From: Canna indica
Taxonomy: Eukaryota > Streptophyta > Magnoliopsida > Zingiberales > Cannaceae
Direction: 5' to 3'
DNA length: 64,000 bases
Assembly (NCBI GenBank): GCA_034359265.1
Contig: CP136894.1
Location: 26,814,501-26,878,500, forward strand
In this document: one piece after another, positions 45,201 to 55,658 of the stretch
How positions within the stretch are numbered: position 1 is the stretch's first letter
Layout of the letters: each line of letters begins with the position of its first letter
Translations under genes and position numbers: made by a program
The notes under the pieces: generated by a model
Told to the model about the DNA's origin: nothing
Seen by the model: the letters and a program-made list of their open reading frames with translations, nothing else
Databases searched by the model: none

Positions 45201-46093
45201 ACATGAAGGACCTTGGGGATGCAAGAAAAATCCTTGGGATGGAGATAAAGCGAGACTGTAAAGCAAGAAAGTTGTATCTAACTCAGGAAAGTTATGTAAA
45301 GCAGGTGGTTGAGCGCTTTGGCATGCAAGAAGTAAAATCCGTCAAGACACCTCTTGCTGCGCACTTCAAATTATCAGAGTTACTGTGCCCTAAAGATGAA
45401 AAAGAAAGAATTAGCATGTCACAGGTACCCTATGCAAGTGCAGTTGGCAGTCTTATGTACGCCATGATCTGTACCCGCCCAGACATAGCACATGCAGTCA
45501 GTGTTGTCAGCCGGTACATGGCAAATTCGGGAAAAGCACATTAGGAGGCAGTCAAATGGATCCTGCGCTACTTACAAGGTACTTCTAAAGCCGGCCTTAT
45601 TTTCGGTGGAACTAATGAATCGTTTGCAGGATACTCAGACTCGGACTATGCCGGTGACCTTGATAAGAGAAGATCAATCACCGCCTATATCTTCACTATA
45701 GGTGGAACTGCAGTAAGTTGGAAAGCCGGTCTACAACCCACTATCGCCCTCTCTACCACTGAAGCGGAGTACATGGCTATTACAGAAGCAATTAAAGAAG
45801 CAATATGGCTCGGGAACTTAATAAAAGAACTAACTTTTTAAAATGGGAACATAGTCGTGCATAGTGACAGTCAAAGTGCAATTCATCTGTCAAAAGATCA
45901 AATGTTCCATGAAAGGACGAAGCACATCGACGTCAGATTCTATTTTATTAGGGATATTATTTCAAAAGGAGAAATAAAACTTCAGAAAATTGACACAGCT
46001 CACAATCCTACAGATATGCTGACTAAAGTACTACCAACGGCTAAATTTGAACACTGCCTAAACTTGGTAAGATTGATTCATGGTGCAGGTTAG
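42224..46093 (+). pseudogene. Tork-like gag-pol, with protease Asp loss and reverse-transcriptase core deletion
   Basis: The single polyprotein starts at ATG 42224, 12 bp after the primer site. Gag has YSLWALKMKAIL and a TLRQKLYFLRM segment, with stops near 42470 and 42833. The knuckle is CYYCKKMGHIKSEC (42898). Protease reads WILGSGCSYHMTP, where codon 43070-43072 is Gly instead of the catalytic Asp. Integrase has HMRLGHINERSML, CEHCIYGKQ, HSDLWG, RTDNGLEF, and TPQQNGVAERMNHT with its Glu, then a stop near 44215. Reverse transcriptase keeps WIYKLKEGG, QLDVKTAFLHGDLEE and LYGLKQSLRQWYKRFD. It then jumps from FMLDI to TEIDRL (about 45155), losing the segment that carries YVDD. RNase H has DADYAGD-like text (SDYAGDLDKR), STTEAEYMA, and RTKHIDVRF. 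About eight stops in total. Confidence 0.9.
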
Positions 46094-46148
46094 CCCTACA
46101 GGGCTCTTGGGAGAAGAGGAGAAGACTACATCGGGCTTAAAATTCATC

Positions 46149-46160
46149 AAAGGAGAAAAT
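46149..46160 (+). promoter_or_regulatory. Polypurine tract of the Tork-like element
   Basis: AAAGGAGAAAAT directly before TGTGAGGGTTG. It is purine-only except for the last T. Confidence 0.7.
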
Positions 46161-46800
46161 TGTGAGGGTTGAATCATTTTAAACCCGAATCCATTATGAA
46201 ATTGGGCTTGATCAACACAAGCTAATTTTCTGGGTCAAAAGAAGCATTTCAGCCATCTGATTAAATCAGACAGAGCAGCAAAATCCTTGGAGATTTTTTC
46301 TCCACCAAATTAGGCATGAATTGGCTCTCCCCCTGTATTATAAATAGGGGCCTAATATGCAGTTTCAGAAATCATCCCAATAATTCTCAGAACCTCCCAT
46401 CTACTCTGTTTCTCAGACAGGATTCCTTTCGAGCGGCTCTCTTCCCCTTCACACCGTCTTAGGCAGAAGCAAGAAGATCAAGGACGCCGCATCTATAGTT
46501 TTTAGGCAGAAGCAGGAATCCAGATTTCGGGGTGCAGAAAAATATCCGAGAACAGACAGTATTTTTCTTTACAGTTTATTAATCAATTGTATTCCGCTCT
46601 TGTATTAGCCGTATTTTCTCCTCCTTTTAATAAAATCAAGTGTCATCTTCTTCCCGTGGAGTAGGCCTGGTACCCCGCTGGGCTGAACCACGTAAATTTG
46701 ATGTTCTTTGTATTATTTTTGGATTTACTCGTTTTGGTATTTTTCCTTTTGGCGTTTGAATTTTTGGATCCTTGCAGGAAGACTCAATTTCTTCCTAACA
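46161..46800 (+). repeat. 3' LTR of the Tork-like element, 640 bp
   Basis: Borders are TGTGAGGGTTG and CTTCCTAACA. A TATA-like TATTATAAATAGGGGCC lies at about 46336-46352, in a normal place for U3. It is the only complete LTR of this family in the window. Confidence 0.9.
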
Positions 46801-47649
46801 GTGCCAATAGAAGCTGTTGAGCATATCCTTCCACTTCCTTTTCATGTAGATCAGTGATCGCTTGAGATCTTCTTCGTGATTATAGCATCGACAACTTCAA
46901 AAGTTTTTTTCCTTTCCTTTCGTTTGAGAGCTGATGAGAGAAGAGAGAGATGTTTTTTTTTTCTTTATAATTTAGGGGTTTTTTTAGGATATTACAGTTT
47001 AGGAGATATGTATCATGGTTTAGGGGTTATGTTTAAGGTATGATGTGGATTATTTTATTTGCCACGTAAGCAAATAGGGTATGATGTGGTTTATTTTATT
47101 TGTCACGTAAGCAAACGTTTGATGACGTGTCAAACCGTTAGAAGGAGAGGCATTTTTGGTCCAAAATTTAGACGGTGATGGTATTTTTGAAAAAAAACAT
47201 AAAAGTTTAAAGGCATATTTGTACTTTTTTTGAATAGTTTAGGGGCAAATATTGCCCTTATCCCTTTTACTTAAGTATGGTTATGGAGGGTTGTAGGTTT
47301 AATTAGATCATTAATCTAAATACGAGACTTCAAGGTTGAGGCATAACCATACACGTGTTTGTTTAATTAAAAATTGAAAACTTAGGAGTTGTACGTAGTT
47401 TTATTATTCAAGGAAGTTGACTTGTAGTTTATTTTGCTTATTAAATGAAATTATGAAGTAGAGTATAATTCTAGTCATTAAACTAAAAGTGGATTTAGGC
47501 TTTATGTGATTGAATGAATTTAAAATAGAATGAATTTTAAATAGGATGAACCGGGATTCAATTCTATACATTAGGGTCTTATTTTAAATTATTTTCAAGA
47601 GCTTTCGTTAGTTAAATATTTGCATATTATACATGATATTTACTCGTGT
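46801..47649. other. Repeat-derived sequence with one 85-bp-family unit
   Basis: No gene is seen. 47039-47118 is a direct duplication of about 43 bp (GTATGATGTGG, TTATTTTATTTG, CACGTAAGCAAA in both copies). 47120-47265 carries the segment GACGTGTCAAACCGTTAGAAG and one unit ending TTTAGGGGCAAATATTG. This is the same family and orientation as the array at 10596-11105, so both belong to one dispersed element of unknown class. Confidence 0.5.
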
Positions 47650-47805
47650 CAACATTCCAGACTCAATGGTGTAGTCGGTGTGTTCCACATAAGGTGAAAA
47701 ATTCATACAAGGGAGACTCCTATTGAGGTTCGAACCTCAAACCTTTAGGCAACTTATAAATGTTGCCACCAACTGTGCTAATGCTAGTTTGATAAAGATT
47801 TTATG
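47650..47805 (+). mobile_element. Possible tRNA-derived SINE
   Basis: TGGTGTAGTCGG (about 47668) resembles a Pol III A box and GGTTCGAACCT (47727-47737) a B box, about 50 bp apart. The tail GCAACTTATAAATGTTGCC forms a small hairpin. A stretch ending CCACCAACTGTGCTA is shared with 21240-21255. No poly-A/T tail or target duplication is evident, so the call rests on box-like motifs alone. Confidence 0.3.
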
Positions 47806-47879
47806 TTTTTGAAGCATGACATTGTGATTAAAAGTATGATTTTAATTACTTAATGGTTGAATGTTACTTAACTTAATCA

Positions 47880-49452
47880 AATTAGAAACTGGTCTTGAAG
47901 GGGGGTGGTTGGGACTAGTGCATATATTTTATTGTAGCCGATGATTTCTTGACAGATAAAATGACGGAAATACTCTTTTGTCTCCTTTGCTTGTTTTGCT
48001 TCTACTCCTACCTAAGGATCGGAGTAGTCCAGTCCAACTTAGTGTCTCTCTTAGTCAGGTGCAACTCCGGCAGGAGGGGAACCTACAAAAGACACTCCGA
48101 CGCTCAAAATAGTGGAACTCCAAGGTGAAGATAATAGAAAATAGAACTTATGTTACTTGAGGTGTGTCATATCTGTATTTATTGCAGGTGGAGGTGATGA
48201 CGCCACTTGGCAATCTCGCAGGGATAGCGGGCCTGTAATGATGTATCCCTCGTGATTAGGAAGGACGTGGATATTCATGAATGACGAGTGGAGCCCCTGG
48301 GCAGAGCTGTCTAGTATGGGTCGAGTCAGGGTTAGGAATATGGCCGAGTGAAGCCCCCGAACAAAGCCATCTGGTTTGGCTCGAGTTGGGTTATAGGGCA
48401 CTGCTGGATCTAATCCGACCAGGCCCAATAGTTCTAGTCCAGTCCACAACCCCCCAACTCGCTCGAAGTCTGAAGGACTACATGTCGAGCTCTTAAGTAG
48501 AGTTAAATTTCCTGTTTCTGGTTTCTCTACAACTTTGAGGAATTGTCTCCTAGGGTAGGTTTCTCTTCGTATCCAGAGGCCATGAGGCCGAGCTGGAGTA
48601 GGTGACCGTAGAGGCCGGAATTGTCTCCTGGGCTAGCATGCGGCAATCCTTGCTTCATCTTGAAGTGAATCGAATCAGCATATTTTTATTGTTTTCTTAT
48701 TTTGTCTTCTCGACTTCCGCGCCTAGAATGGCAGTTTGATAGCGAGGATTTCTTTGTCTTCCATGACAGTTCCTGATTGGCGTGTGCCTCCTCGTTTCAG
48801 AGGAGGAATCATCGGGGAAAAGTGTGTGCTCGTGTCTTGGGGGTTTTCAGAGAACCGTCGATTATTGAGCTGGTCGGTTGGGATTTAATCATTACATCAT
48901 TGATGGCCGTTTGATGGAGAGGTTGTCATTCTTCGGCCTATAAAGTGGCCCTTCCTTTCCTTGTTTCGAGTCTTTCTTTTGCTCTTGGTATTTGGTATTT
49001 GTTCTTGGTAGGTTCTCACCGGCGACTCCTTGGTTGGTTACCTTCTTCATCCGTCACCACTTTCCTCTGATGAGTCTTTTGGTTCTCTACCTCAGTTTCT
49101 ATACCGTTGGTACTGGCCTTAGGTTAGTAGGCTCGTACCGATTTGTTTTTTCGCAGTCAACTTAGTTGCACTAGAAAAACTGGGTGTTCTTCTGTTGTTT
49201 CAAAATGGACTGTCCTGAATCTTTCATATTTTCCTCCTTTTTTCGGGCGAGGGGGACCTTATGGATGTCCTCTGAGACAAAATTCTTTAATGTGTGTGAG
49301 ACCCATCTCCTCAGGGCGAGATCGTGGGAGGATTTTTAGTCATTTCCCTAGAGAAAATCTTTTGGATGGAGAAGTTCTCTCCGTTTTTAGAGGTCGGAGC
49401 TTCAGTTCTCTCCGTTGTGTGTTGATCTAAATTTTTCTGTCGTGCAGGCGAG
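47880..49452. other. LTR-like or untranslated leader region, unclassified
   Basis: No ORF is convincing. It contains text typical of plant gypsy LTRs (AACCTACAAAAGACACTCCGA), a ~65-bp direct duplication (48290-48440, GAGTGGAGCCCC/GAGTGAAGCCCCC), and GGCCTATAAAGTGGCCC at 48938-48954, a TATA-like site. A splice-acceptor-like CGTGCAG at 49441-49447 precedes the ATG of the next feature. A GATAAAATGACGGAAATAC motif near 47958 recurs at 58590 (GTAAAATGACGGATTTAC), marking a dispersed repeat. Confidence 0.35.
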
Positions 49453-50777
49453 ATGTCTTCATTACTGAAGGTGCCAGGCATACATGCTCAACTTGCAAAA
49501 ATGCTAAGGAGTATTCCAAGTGGGAAAGGAAAGGACCCGCTAGTGGATAGTTTGTTAAAGCCTATGAGGGTTCGGGATCTCGAAATCCTAGAGTTTCGAG
49601 GGATCAAGTGGAGGCAGCTAGGTCGTCGATGTCTTCATACTCTCTAACTGCCCCTGACTCACCTTCGAGGCATCGGAAAGAGTTAGGCGTACTGGTGGAA
49701 GCTTTCCTCAAGCGGCTACGTGCTCATTGGGCGGTGAGTTCATGTTGCTAGAGGCGACAGCGGTGGATGGCGTGTCACCGAGAATTCAACAGCCGATTTT
49801 GATCCCACGCGAGGGTAAACACATCTATTCCAGCAGTCAATCGGGCTTTCTTGAGGGGGGTGGACCCCTGGGAGTATGTCCAACTTCTGATGAGCAGGCT
49901 AAGAGAGTCTATATTGAAGGACTTCGAGGTTCAGTCTCGGGAGTTCGAAGCACTAAAGTTCAAGATGGTTGAAGTGGAAAAGGCGAAGATTGATGAAGTC
50001 ACGTGTTTGAATGTCATGGTCTCAGAGGTGGAAAGCAAGTCCAAGGCAGAATCAGAGATGCTTTACCTTGATCTTGTTGTAGTTGTGGCGGAAAGCTCTC
50101 GTTTGAAAACGGAGGCTGAAGAATCTAAGGTTGAGGCGAGGAGGTGCGTCTTGGCAAGGCGGGCCCTTGAGGATGATACGAAATGCCTTCGGGATGCTGC
50201 CCTTGCGATGTACATTGAGGCCATGTTTGCTTTGGCAGAATATAATTTGGTTGGGATATGATTTAAGGTGGATAAGGGTGGGATAGAAATCCAAGAGGAT
50301 TTCTTGAAATCCTATCCTATGTTTGTTATGGCATAGGATAAGAAGCATGGATAGCATATGAAAATTCATATCCTATGGATTTGGGACTTAAACCCACCCC
50401 CTCCCTAGGATTTCTAAATCAGGCCAACAGTGGATTTGGTCCAAAATAAATCCACCTAATATCCGGCCCAATTCATATCCATTGTTGCAGCAAACAATGG
50501 ATTGGATTTTAATCCAATCCACCTCCTTAATCCATGGAAGCAAACGAGGCCTGAGGGTTTTGAGAGAGTGGTAGAGTAGGCTAAGCTCTTTGCTCATAGT
50601 GTTGATTTTTCAGGAGTTGACTTCCTTAAAGAAGTTAGAGATGATATTCTGGTGAACCCTGAGGCTGAGGGGGACTTTTCTTGGTCCTCAGTTGCGACTC
50701 CAAGGCAATGCTCATTTTCTCCACGGGGTGATGTTGTTCCGGGGAGGGATGCTCCCACCGTGATCCCTCCACAGTGA
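49453..50777 (+). pseudogene. Coiled-coil ORF of a retroelement, interrupted by a MITE
   Basis: Starting at ATG 49453 the first 64 codons (LLKVPGIHAQLAKMLRS, SGKGKDPLVDSLLKP) resemble N-termini of gag-like proteins of non-autonomous gypsy/LARD elements. A frameshift follows. From 49851 a second frame gives WEYVQLLMSRLRESI and about 100 residues of Glu/Lys/Ala-rich coiled coil (VEVEKAKIDEV to RRALEDDTKCL). The MITE (50219-50551) cuts it after AMYIE. Removing it leads into VDFSGVDFLKEVRDDIL and an acidic tail to a stop at 50775-50777. Function is unknown; structural or particle-forming is a guess. Confidence 0.5.
50219..50551. mobile_element. Harbinger/Tourist-like MITE, 333 bp
   Basis: The ends are GGCCATGTTTGCTT on the left and, on the minus strand, GGCCTCGTTTGCTTCC. 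TGA is duplicated at 50216-50218 and 50552-50554. GGCC(T)xxGTTTG termini with a 3-bp T-A type duplication are characteristic of PIF/Harbinger MITEs. The interior is partly self-complementary (AGGATTTCTTGAAATCCTATCC, CAATGGATTGGATTTTAATCC as separate local hairpins). It has no coding capacity. Confidence 0.8.
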
Positions 50778-51089
50778 ATGTTCGAATTTTTTTTGTTTGC
50801 CCATGTGTGGGCCAGCTTGATAACTATCTGGGGTAAATTGTTTCCCCTTTTTAAGGGTTATTTGGATTGCTTGACACTTGCTCCTTCATGTGCTTATGCT
50901 TATGCTTATGCCTCTGGGTTTTATTTTTGCATATTTCTGTGATCTGATTTGAAGGTTTTCCCCCGTGCCAGCATTTATTTTATTTTTGAAAAGATATTCT
51001 TCCCTTGATGTCATGCTTCTCGTAGCGGCATTTAGGGGTTGTCCCAAAGGTTAGAGTATTACTGATGGGACCGGGCAAGGGCTTGCTGA

Positions 51090-51978
51090 GAAACCAAGTT
51101 GGATGTGTTCAATTTTTAGCCATGTAAGGGCTCTGAGGTCAGAAGCTGCCGCTCTAGGGATCGATGGCTGCACTCAAGCGTTGAAGCCGAGCTCGCCGAG
51201 GAGCATAAGGCAGGACCACGTGCGAGGAGTTGAGTAAGGGCTCTACGGTCGGAAAATTGGCGTGATAGCCAACAAGCTAGGCTAGTGAAAACTGAGTTTT
51301 TGTCATATAAGGGCGCTAAGGCCGAGACTAGCGACTCTAGGGGCCGAGGTCTGCACTTGGGGCTTCAAGTCGAGCTCGCCAAGGAACATAAGGCAGGACC
51401 GCACACGAGAAGTCGAGTAAGGGCTTTGAGGCCGAAAGTAGTGGTGTGATAGCCGACGAGCCAAGCTGGTGAAAATCGAGTCCTAGTCGTGTAAGGGCAC
51501 TGAGGCTGGAAGTAGCGGCTCTAAGGGGCCGAGGACTGCACTCGGGGGTTCAAGCTAAGCTCGTCGAGGAGCGTAATGTAGGACCGCACGTGAGAAGTCG
51601 AGTACGGGCACTGAGGCCGAAAGTAGTGCAGTGATAGCCAAGGAGCTAGGATGGTGAAAATCGAGTTTTGGTCATGTAAGGGCGTTAGGCCGAAAGTAGC
51701 GGCTCTGGGGCCCGAGGACTACACTTGGGGTGTTGAAGTCGGGCTCGCCGAGGAGCATAAGGTAGCACTGCACACTAGAAGTCAAGTAAGGGCTCTGAGG
51801 ATGAAAGTAGTGGCGTGATAGCAAGACGAGCCAAGTTGGTGAAAATCGAGTCCTAGTCGTGTAAGGGCGCTAAGAACGGAAGTAGTGGCTCTGGGGGTGG
51901 GGGGCGAGGACTGCACTCGGGGTTCAAGCCGAGCTCGCCAAGGAGTGTAAGGCAGGACTACGCGTCAGGAGTCGAGTA
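51090..51978. repeat. ~185-bp tandem array, about five units
   Basis: The marker GCTCGCC/GCTCGTC occurs at 51192, 51374, 51559, 51743 and 51933, steps of about 182, 185, 184 and 190 bp. Each unit contains TAAGGGCTCTGAGGCCGAAAG, GACTGCACTCGG-like and GAGCATAAGGCAGGACC-like text. Copies differ by several per cent, mainly at CpG. It lies between a retroelement ORF and gypsy pol and is probably a minisatellite in the 3' region of that element. Confidence 0.85.
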
Positions 51979-52074
51979 AGTTTCGAATAATGGGGTATTC
52001 ATTAAAGCTGCGAGATGGCCATAGAATTCTTGGGCATACACGTTGAAAAGATGCGAGAAATGCAATTTTATTAA

Positions 52075-52877
52075 ATGATAAAGGAAATTGTGTGTATAGG
52101 AAATTCTTGTCGACTGTTCGCCTATGCTCTGCCACTACTCAAATGTATCAGCCGACCTCAAACGGATACTGTAATGGTGGAAATCCATGATGCCATCTGC
52201 GGCAATCATATCGGAGGAAGATCGTTGGCCGCCAAGATCCTCCAAGTCAAATATTTCTGGCCAACCATGAAGATAGATTGTAGATCCTATGTCAAAAGGT
52301 GTGACAAATGCTAGAGATTATCTGAAGTCTCTCAACAACACCTCGAGCCACTCCATAGCTCAGAGGTCAACTGGTCATTTCACAAGTGGGGCATCGACCT
52401 CCTCGGCCCGTTCCCTCGAGCACTAGGACAGTTTAAATGTTTTGTAGTAGCAATTGACTACTCCAAATGGATAGAGGTTGAACCCCTATCCTCAATCATG
52501 ATCGAAAATGTCCAAAAGTTCGTATGGAAGAACATCATTTGTAGGTACGGCATACCTCACAAACTCGTCAGCGACAACGGAACGCAATTTACAAATCGAC
52601 GGTTCCTACAATTCTGCTCGGATCTCAACATTCGACAACTCTTCTCATCAATAGAACACCCACAGACAAAAGGCCTGGCCGAAGCAGCCAATATGGTCAT
52701 CTTGGTGGGACTCAGGAAGAAGCTCGACCAGGTTAAGGGGCACTGGGTCGAAGAGCTACCCGAAGTACTTTGGAGTTACAATACAGCCGCCCAATCTTCC
52801 ACTCTTGAAACTCCCTACAAAGTCGTTTATGGAGCACATGCCACGATTCAAGATCGCATAGCCCAACCTCCACAGAA
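52075..52877 (+). pseudogene. Ty3-gypsy pol: H2C2 zinc domain and integrase core
   Basis: The frame has LPLLKCIS and an H2C2 zinc domain (HDAICGNHIGG...RCDKC, with a stop right after). The integrase core has WGIDLLGP (first catalytic Asp), VVAIDYSKWIEVEPL, WKNIICRYGIPHKLVSDNGTQF (second Asp, shown in parts: GIPHKLVSDNG), and HPQTKGLAEAAN with the Glu. VLWSYNTAAQSSTLETPY and YGAHATI follow. This sequence is typical of the Tat/Athila branch. Upstream reverse transcriptase is missing, so only the end of pol remains. The frame is cut at 52878 by CACTA 2 and resumes at 57536. Confidence 0.85.
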
Positions 52878-52889
52878 CACTACTGGAAT

Positions 52890-53280
52890 AACAAGCATCA
52901 GCAATAGCTCCATCCATTACTGAGCCATTGCTGAAATCCATCAACAACGGCTTGCAACGGCGCAGCCCGTTGCAATGCAGCCATGGCAGAAAATTGCATT
53001 GCTGATAACTAGCAACGAAGTATTAGCAACGGCCATTGCTAATAACATTATTAGCAACGGTTCTGCCACGGCTGCTGGGCCGTTGTAGATATATACATCA
53101 GCAACGGCCCGGTGGTCGTGGCAAGGCCATTAGTGAAAGCCCGTTGCTAAGTCGTTGTTGTAGGTCATCAGCAACGGCTTTGAGGTTGCAGCCCAGAAAA
53201 TACAATACACTTTCACTAACGGCTTTCCCACAGACAGCTGTGGGAAAGCCGTTGCTAATGATGTTAACCTGTATCTGAAA
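52890..53280. repeat. Subterminal repeats of CACTA 2, left
   Basis: Many copies of AGCAACGGCC and GCCGTTGCT, in both orientations, often paired as AGCAACGG...CCGTTGCT hairpins. GGGAAAGCCGTTGC near 53240 pairs with an upstream GGCTTTCCCACAG. Confidence 0.75.
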
Positions 53281-53555
53281 AAAAATTAAATTTCTAATTT
53301 CCATTAATACATTGATACATTTAACCTGATACATAACTCACACATCCATTAATACATTAATACACCCATACATAACATACACATCACATATACACCCAGA
53401 TATACATCAAAACAATCATACTTATGTTTCTAATTATCCACAATCATATAAAAATTATTCAAATTCAAAACTATCGTATCAATATCCAAACAAAACAAGT
53501 CAATCAAGTATAGTATCCAAGTAACAAAGTCAATATCCAAATAAAATAATAAATC

Positions 53556-53969
53556 TCACAACGATTGTGGAGGAAGGTCTCGGTCATAATATGGCGGGGT
53601 CTGGAGTGCTTGGGTGTACACCGGCATGGACTGGCTCGAGGATGATGGATCTGATGATGCCGAAGGGATGCCTGCTCCGGTATGAGCTGAGATATTGCGT
53701 AGCATAGCATGAATCTCTGCCATCATCTCACTCTGACGCTCCATCATCTCACTCTGACGCTCCATCATCTCACTCTGACGCACGACCGTGTCCTCCAGTG
53801 TCCTTATCCTACTGATCTGATCATAATTAGTCCTGGAGGTGGACGGCCACTCACCAGCAACCGGAGGGGTCGGTGCCCCAAGTAGCCCGAGCACGACTTG
53901 CGCATGACCACTGTCTGCAAAGCCATATACGCAGCCGTGATCCCAGCCACCTGCAGCCTCGACCCACAC
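53556..53969 (-). pseudogene. CACTA-associated protein C-terminal part with RQSEMME repeats
   Basis: An open frame of 137 codons. Its central part carries three 7-residue repeats (RQSEMME, RQSEMME, RQSEMMA) encoded by a 21-bp tandem repeat at about 53712-53785, then a Ser/Pro/Gln-rich tail ending DLPPQSL and a stop. This layout, a short coiled coil after an LEDTVVRQ-type helix, is common at the end of the second protein of plant En/Spm elements (Transposase_24/Ptta type). The DNA-binding N-terminal part is not visible. MWVEAAG at the frame's start may be a fragment edge. Confidence 0.5.
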
Positions 53970-54273
53970 TCCTGTGTCAAAGTCCTCGGGGGTGCCCCTG
54001 CGCTACATCACCGTCTAAGTGTAGGATCACGTGGGTCATGCCCCATGCATGTATCGTCGGATCGTAGAAGATATGGTCCTCGGCACATCCTCCTGCTCGA
54101 ACATGCACAACAAAAATAAAGTTCAATATTATATTATGATATAATGAATTTGTAATAATTCATAACTCAAGATACATTACCGCTCTCCAATCACACTAAT
54201 GAGTCTACGTGACTCTATGGTTGGCGGAGTCTGCCACCTGTTCGGCCCGCGTGGCCACCTGCGTCTCGATGAA

Positions 54274-54800
54274 CTAGCCTCGGCGGCATGAGGATGAACG
54301 GCAGGAGGAAGTGCTGGAGTCTGATCGATCGGAGACTACGAAGCTCTCATTCAACATCTCGTAAAATTCTTCAACTTCTGTATTCGGTAATTTAATCTCT
54401 ACTGTAGTTTGTACTTCTATCATATCAACACCTGTAGTATCTGGTGGCACTGACGTCTTAGTAACTAGCCGATCGATATTATCATTCAGGTGGAATTGAC
54501 CCCCAAGACTATCAAGTATCATAGTTCTATAGGGATTAGATGGATTGGAAGAAGAAACACCAGCAGAGGAAGATTCATCATGTGTTTGAACGACATGATT
54601 GCTCGACGTCCCGACTTCACGTGACTCCCCGTGACAAGTCCATATAAAATATCTTGGTGCAAATCCTTTTCTATATAGATACAGAGTGACAGCTTCCCGA
54701 TCCAAAAATTTTCCATTCAAGCAAATGCGGCACGGACATCGGATTTTATCACCGACGCTAATGAATTTCCGATTCGAATAGGCAAAATTTAGGAAGTAAG
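54274..54800 (-). pseudogene. Transposase-associated domain (PF13963-like) exon of CACTA 2
   Basis: Reading right to left, an upstream frame gives FISVGDKIRCPCRICLN (about 54760-54715) with the CPCxxC cysteines. It runs into DREAVTLYLYRKGFAPRYFIWTCHGES, of which YRKGFAPRYFIWTCHGE is the family hallmark (usually GFxxGYxxWxxHGE). A Ser/His-rich linker and an acidic part with EEFYEMLNESF follow, ending SSCRRG and a stop. In autonomous elements this domain sits at the start of the TNP2 transposase. Here the catalytic part does not follow: 53970-54270 and 52890-53550 contain none. Confidence 0.7.
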
Positions 54801-55319
54801 TTACACATAATCAAAACTCATTCGTTAAAGCTCCACGATCAAGACGTCAGTACATCCAACTTCGATCGCCCGACATGATTATGTTAATCAATGACAATTT
54901 CTTCAATTAATGCCTTTAGGTGAGATGGTCCTATTCCACTAAGTATTCATATTGCACTAAGTATTTATTTTAATCGCTAACTTCATTCTAAATTTTGGCA
55001 GCATCTCCCTACGGTTCTCCGAATACGCATATCATCTGGGCACGTATCGGAGGACAAGAGAGACACAGTAGCCAAAATTTAAGAATTAATGAGTTAACGG
55101 TTAAAAGAAAAAACTAAGTGCAGTACAAATAACTATATTCTCAAATTATCCAATCTGAGACAATTCAAGGATTGTACGTCGTATAAAAGATCATCTACGT
55201 ACTTCTTTTACACGAACATACAACCCCCGAACGGATCTAAGGTTTGTTAAATCATATCCGACTCATCAATGCGTACGTAAAACGTATCAACTCGTCGGAT
55301 CGATGATTATTTTCTAAAT

Positions 55320-55410
55320 ATTTCGAGCCGGTTTGAGTCCACAGTGGACAATTCTGACGCGAGTCCAAAGTGGACGATTCCGGCGCGAGTCCGAAGTGGA
55401 CGATTCTAAT
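55320..55410. repeat. ~28-bp tandem repeat, three units
   Basis: GCGAGTCCGAAGTGGACGAT and close variants in direct tandem (55335-55405), GC-rich in an otherwise AT-rich segment of CACTA 2. The next 250 bp are a long TTAATCTAAAT low-complexity stretch. Confidence 0.75.
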
Positions 55411-55658
55411 TAATGTAAATATATAGATTAACAATAAAATTAATCTAAATTAATATAATTTAAATTAATCTAATCTAAACATTTATCTAAATTAATCTAA
55501 AGATTAACATTAATCTAAATTAATCTAATATAATTTAAACATCTAAATTAACGTAAATATTTAATTAATCTAAACGTCTAAGATTTAATTAATCTAAACA
55601 TGTAAATTTATCATAAAAATATTTAATTAATTTAATTTAAAAATAGGGTTTAAAAAAA

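Larger units (their letters stand above)
41801..46800 (+). mobile_element. Tork-like Ty1-copia element, 5.0 kb, inactivated
   Basis: It has a truncated 5' LTR, a tRNA-Met primer site, one gag-pol reading unit, a weak polypurine tract and a complete 640-bp 3' LTR. The two LTRs differ at about 17 of 395 shared positions by eye. Short LTRs, compact gag and WxxGSGCSYHMTP-type protease suggest the Tork/TNT1 group. The 5' LTR lacks its first ~245 bp, lost at the junction with the Mutator-like element. No target duplication can therefore be tested; the right flank is GTGCC. Confidence 0.9.

Noticed and set aside
51090..51978. CRISPR-like array
   Set aside because: The units are about 185 bp with no unique spacers between short identical repeats, and the sequence is a plant nuclear repeat.
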